Assembly: GCA_029204225.1 (NCBI GenBank)
Contig: MU832069.1
Coordinates: forward strand, 1 to 64,000
Origin: Diphasiastrum complanatum
Lineage: Eukaryota; Streptophyta; Lycopodiopsida; Lycopodiales; Lycopodiaceae
Direction: 5' to 3'
DNA length: 64,000 nucleotides
Shown piece by piece: positions 59,594 through 64,000 of this stretch (position 1 is the stretch's first letter; each line of letters opens with the position of its first letter). The position numbers and the translations under genes are program-made. Under the pieces are notes generated by a model. It was not told where the DNA came from. It was given only the letters and a program-made list of their open reading frames with translations, and searched no databases.

Positions 59594-62500
59594 TCAGCTT
59601 TGCACTGCTGAGGGCATTATACCCTGAGGTGCTGCAGATTGGGCACTTGGATTGTGACTATAGCTACCAGCTACTGGCTGCTGCAAAGATCCGTCGGATG
59701 ACTGAGCATACTGGGCTGGGTCACCGTAAGACTGCTGTGGGTACCCTTGTTGGCTGTAACTCTGTTGATCTTGTGAGGCTTGATTGTATTCATAGCCACC
59801 ATTATAAGCCTGCTGGCCATATCCTTGTGGCTGGTTATAGCTTCCTTGCTGCTCATTGTAACCTTGCTGTGACTGCTCACTGTAACCTTGCTGTGGCTGC
59901 TCACTGTAACCTTGCTGTGGCTGGGTGTAACCTTCCTGTGACTGGCTATAACCCTCTTGTGGCTGGTTGTAGCCTTGCTGAGGCTGACTGTAACCTTGTT
60001 GGTACCCTTGCTGCTGATAAGCGGCTGGCTGTTGTTGCTGATAGCCATCGTAGTAGCCCTGCTGAGTGTACCCATAATTGCCATCAGCTGCAGTAGCTTC
60101 TGGTTGTGGAGTCTGCTGTGTTTGGCTTTGCTGGGAGTAAGAATCATAGCCTGCTTGTTGTGGAGGTTGCTGAGACGGAGCAGGAGTACTCTGGTTCCAG
60201 CCAGGGTTATAACCAGCGGGAGGTGGTTGAGAATATCCCCCATACTGCTGTGAAGGTGGAGGTGGGGGATATTGATGAGGGGGACCAGAGTAGGGACCCT
60301 GTTGCTGATAACCATAGCCTGGATAACGTGGTGGTGGGCCAGGAGGACCCCAGTGTGGAGGAGGCCCTGGTGGCCTGAAATATGGCTGATTGTAACCACC
60401 ATGCATAGGTGGACCCCTTACACGATTCTGCCATGGAAACAAGTTAGACGAATCAATGTTTCCATAAAACATAACTCCAATAACGATTAACAGTTCAAAG
60501 TTCAAAGTTCATCCAAGAGTCAGGGGATTAAAAAAACGAATAACAGCTTTATAAAACACTTCTCACGGGCAAGCCAATGAATACATAGACTAACTCTGAT
60601 GAATGATTATCTATTACTGAAGTATCAGCATTGAACTAACAGACAAGAAGATCCCTGCAGCAAGCTACCTTCATTACAGTGACATGGAATTCCTCAAATT
60701 CATGTTTGAGATTAGTATGCAGAAAGTAGCACATGCAAAGAGAAAAAGAGAGAGCACCAACGTACACAGCTAACAACCATCTCTACAGATGTGATGTATG
60801 GTGATTGGCTAACTTTTGAAAATAAGTCTCCTAGATCTACATGGCATGAGAATAACTTGCATTAGCACACTAACATTTGCCGGTGTAACTGAGCCATAAT
60901 GTTAACAAGGTACGTCAGGACTCAGGAACATACCTTACACTTCCAATCTATCGCTACTATTGCATTCAAGGTTTACATGATGTGCTCTGTCATGCTGTCT
61001 GTAACTTTCAAACATGTCGACTTCAGCATTCAGTTATTTCAACATGATTGAGCATAATGTATGTCAGGAACATACCTTATACTTCCAATCTATTGCTACT
61101 ATTGCATTCGAAGGTTACACATGATGTGCTCAGTCATGCTAGTCTGTAACTTACAAACATTGTTGACTTCAGCATTCAAAACAGTTTAAAAGTGATTGAC
61201 CATGATAACCTTCAAATGTGGGTAAAGCTGATCATATACTGACATGACATGTATTCTCGAGCTAAGAGGCAAAGCCTGGCAGATAAATGCTAGCACACGA
61301 TGGCGATCGACAATCACATTTACGCAGTAGCTACTGACACTACAATACCTGGTATGTAACTTTCAGCCAAAGCCCTGTTCTCGGCAGAGATAGCTATAGA
61401 CAGCGGCTGAGCCGAGATTGTGAAGCCTTTCTAAACAGCCAAGAGATAAAGATGAGAAAGAACATATCACCAGCTCTACGTAGTGTGGCATGCTAACGAT
61501 CTCGAACAAGGGCACTACAACAAATTGAAACTTTCTCCAATTCCCACAAAAACCCACAACAAGATTGTTTCAATAATAGCATGAATGCAAAATGACCTGA
61601 TCTTAGCACAACTGATTGTTTACTGAAATTTCATAGCGATCCTGAGTAAAAGTATCAACAATCAATAGCTATTTTCAATGGTAATGAATCACCAAACGTT
61701 ACACCTGGCAAAGCATTTCGAATCCATACCGTTGGATAAGCCCGATACCCCATCTCGTATACTTGGCTGTAAGAAGTTAGAACTTTAACAAGCATAAACA
61801 AGACCACTGACTGCAGACAAATCCATCTCTTTTCAAGAGCTCAACCATAGTAACATTCTAGACTTTCCAGATCTTAATTCGTTCCATATCATACTTGATA
61901 GGCCAACAAAGAAGTTACATATTGCCACGGATGCTAGCTGACAAAATTTCTAACCTGGTAAAGTTCAGATGAGACTACAGTTGATCAACTATCTTGAATT
62001 TAATTTTGTTTTAACAGAATCTAACATGAGAAAGAACGATGACAAGAGCACTCACTCCACATATTATGTACTTTTAAACAGCACCTACATAAAACTTTCA
62101 CTGAATCTTATAAAGCACAAACAATTGGAACATTGCTATGAATGAACAACGATTTTTCTCCACCAGTGTTCTTGAAAAAAAAACTACCTCATCAATTAGT
62201 TCTTTGACAAGCTCACTAGCCATGTCTGTTTGCTCCTTGCTGCCTATCAGGGTGACAACCCTCTCAAGGGTTCCTTGCTCACTATCCCGGTCACTTTCTT
62301 GTGGTATAGCAAACTACATGTAAAAGTTAGATCATATTTTCAGTAAACACATGAGAGCTGAATATTATTCAAATGACAGGAAAAACCTGTTATGCTTGCA
62401 AATAGCAATTGAACCACACCTGTATGCGTGCACCAGAGCGACTCTGCAAACTCCTAATAGTCTCTCCACCCCTACCTATAATTAGGCCAACCTAACAAAA

Positions 62501-63119
62501 AAAACCATTTTTACAAACAATGTTTAGTAAGGATGACACTCACACATCAAAATTCTCATCAAAGCCAGATAAACAAAAGCGATTGCAGTCGAAGACTATA
62601 GAGCTATGTGTAAAGAGCCAAATGGCAACCAACCTTGCTGTTAGGAACTCGTATGTTGACTTGTTCACCAGAGGGAGGTCCCCCAAAACCTCGAGTAGGA
62701 AAAGCAGCAGATGCTCCAGCTGCAGCCTAGTAGAGTTATAGTAAAAGAAAGTTAAGGACATGATTTTCATGAGGCTTCAAAAACATGCTACGAGAATCCA
62801 ATCTTGTAAGTTGCAGCAATATGATAATAGTACTGTACTACCGGAGTCATCAAATATGTTTGAAACTTATATAAGATCAAAATGTGATAAGTTAGAAAGA
62901 TATCAGAAACATTTACAAACAATGAACACCAACCTCTGCAATTACATCCTTGATAAGCTGCTCTGCACGTGAGATCTGCTCTGAAGTCCCCATAATTTCT
63001 ACCTGCCTTGTCGGAGCATTTGGGTCAGCATCTGCATCCCTTGTAACTTGAATTCTGGCACCAGACTGATACTGCAGATTTTTTATAGTTTCTCCACCCT
63101 TACCAATAACTATTCCAAC
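59594..63119 (-). CDS. KH-domain RNA-binding protein (FUBP/KSRP-like), 3' five exons
   Basis: Exons on the minus strand are 63119-62934, 62726-62634, 62491-62420, 62313-62188 and 60427-59594. All are in phase 0 with GT-AG ends and give 436 aa to a TGA stop. The first KH domain is VGIVIGKGGETIKNLQYQSG (GKGG loop) to AEQLIKDVIAE. A linker (FGGPPSGEQVNIRVPNSK) leads into the second, VGLIIGRGGETIRSLQSRSG (GRGG loop) to MASELVKELIDE. The last exon codes a 277-aa tail: a Pro/Gly-rich stretch, then Gln/Tyr/Gly-rich repeats (QPQQGYSEQ-like units at about 59860-59990). KH domains bind single-stranded RNA or DNA through the GxxG loop. The exon before 63119, which should supply the first strand of the first KH domain, was not found, so the start lies outside the window or in an unseen exon. 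Confidence 0.9.
60428..62187. other. KH gene large intron with internal tandem duplication
   Basis: This 1.76-kb intron separates the second KH domain from the Q/Y/G-rich tail. A unit of about 115-120 bp (TCAGGAACATACCTTA...CTTCAGCATTCA) occurs twice, at about 60921-61033 and 61063-61178, with scattered differences. No internal gene was seen. Confidence 0.65.
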
Positions 63120-64000
63120 CTGCAAACTTTCCGTCCTTTAATATGTCTTTCAAATCAACAGCTAAAAAGTTTGTACCACAGTCCATTTTCTTCCTTTCCC
63201 ATTGAACCAAAGCTTTGCAAACAAAACAAATCACCTAAATAATGCTCTCTACATTTAGAACAAACTTTATGATGCAGATCAATCCACATTTCAAGGACCT
63301 TTAACTGAAATTTCTGCAGACTATTTATAGTGTCCTGCATCAACAAAGAACAAACGCAAGAGCAATAACTCATATGACTTCAGTTTTCTCGCTGTGTGCT
63401 GCATTTCATATGCCAATATTTCTGAGAAAATTTTCAAAATTAAAACATCAGCTCCGTAGTACTACCCTGAAGTATCCACCACAAACGCGATCAGCTAGTG
63501 TACTTCTACAGCCAGCACACATAATTGGAACAAATTTCAGCTTCTTTCTGTAATGCATTATGCGTACCTTGAGCATCAAGTTCTACAATCAATATGTGCT
63601 ATGCCCAAAGCAGGTTTCCAGTTTGACAAGTTAAACTAGGAATAACTTGGCTTGGGCTCACCATGACTTCTAGTGATCACAACTGTCCTATGTGCAGTGC
63701 AGCACACTATTTCTCTTAACTCAGATTCCAATTCAATATTCTCGTTTATCGTTTTCAACCCCATGCTCTCATAATTACAATTTACTAAGTTGGTTGGTTC
63801 ATCTTCTTCCACATACGATTGAACTCAATAACTTTGGCTCTAAACACATGGGTTAAGAGAAGATGGTCATCACAGGCGGGGTCAGAACAGACCAGTACAG
63901 ATTAGCAAACACAATTATAACTCATACACGACAAAATGGAAGAGTTGCATCTCTAATCTATCGCTTAAACTAGACGAGATAATTGGGATAATGCCAGAAA
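63120..64000. other. KH gene upstream intron, 5' end of gene not visible
   Basis: No further exon was recognised on the minus strand; I looked for the expected KIEVPN-like strand preceding VGIVIGKGG. It is probably intron continuing past the window edge. Confidence 0.45.

Noticed and set aside
59957-60490. Plus-strand frames over the KH gene tail
   Set aside because: They are shadows of the Q/Y/G-rich coding exon on the minus strand.

Overview
This window is nuclear DNA from a land plant. The evidence is spliceosomal genes with phase-consistent GT-AG introns, tRNA-iMet-primed Ty1/copia and Ty3/gypsy elements, a CACTA (Tnp2) DNA transposon, MITEs, and long CT and TA microsatellites. One host gene has an intron of about 19 kb packed with retrotransposons, which suggests a large, repeat-rich genome such as a fern, lycophyte or gymnosperm. 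I cannot name the species. No tRNA, rRNA or CRISPR features were seen.

Three host genes could be rebuilt exon by exon. (1) 3061-5092 (+): five exons, 350 aa, with a C-terminal occludin/ELL homology domain; a Harbinger-like MITE lies just downstream. (2) 24301-45975 (+): four exons, 285 aa, a Sec14-like CRAL-TRIO lipid-transfer protein. Its second intron (25322-44224) holds a copia element that itself contains a young chromovirus. (3) 59594-63119 (-): the 3' five exons of a KH-domain RNA-binding protein (FUBP/KSRP-like arrangement) with a Gly/Tyr/Gln/Pro-rich tail. Its 5' end lies beyond the window.

Layout: 1-2400 repeats, including a GGCGCC-rich minisatellite and a 400-bp MITE; 2400-5600 the ELL-like gene; 5600-7720 degenerate DNA ending in a copia-type LTR and primer-binding site; 7900-12640 a decayed CACTA element with TGCCACGCGTGGCA subterminal palindromes, whose Tnp2 reading frame is fused to a copia gag/protease fragment; 12640-16390 a CT-tract leader, a decayed frame of roughly 970 codons, a polypurine tract and an LTR; 16400-20950 copia wreckage with an inverted fragment; 20950-24300 mostly unassigned; 24301-45975 the Sec14-like gene with its retroelement-filled intron; 46000-48110 intergenic DNA with a candidate SINE and TA tracts; 48111-52400 a decayed copia element; 52400-54100 unassigned; 54105-55315 a copia gag-protease fragment on the minus strand; 55316-59590 intergenic; 59594-64000 the KH gene.

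The host genes do not form a pathway or operon. Retroelement history can be read directly: the chromovirus (LTRs differing at 1 of 358 positions, perfect 5-bp target duplication) entered an older copia element (LTRs differing at about 22 of 410), which sits inside the Sec14-like gene. The gene's splice phases and coding frame remain intact.
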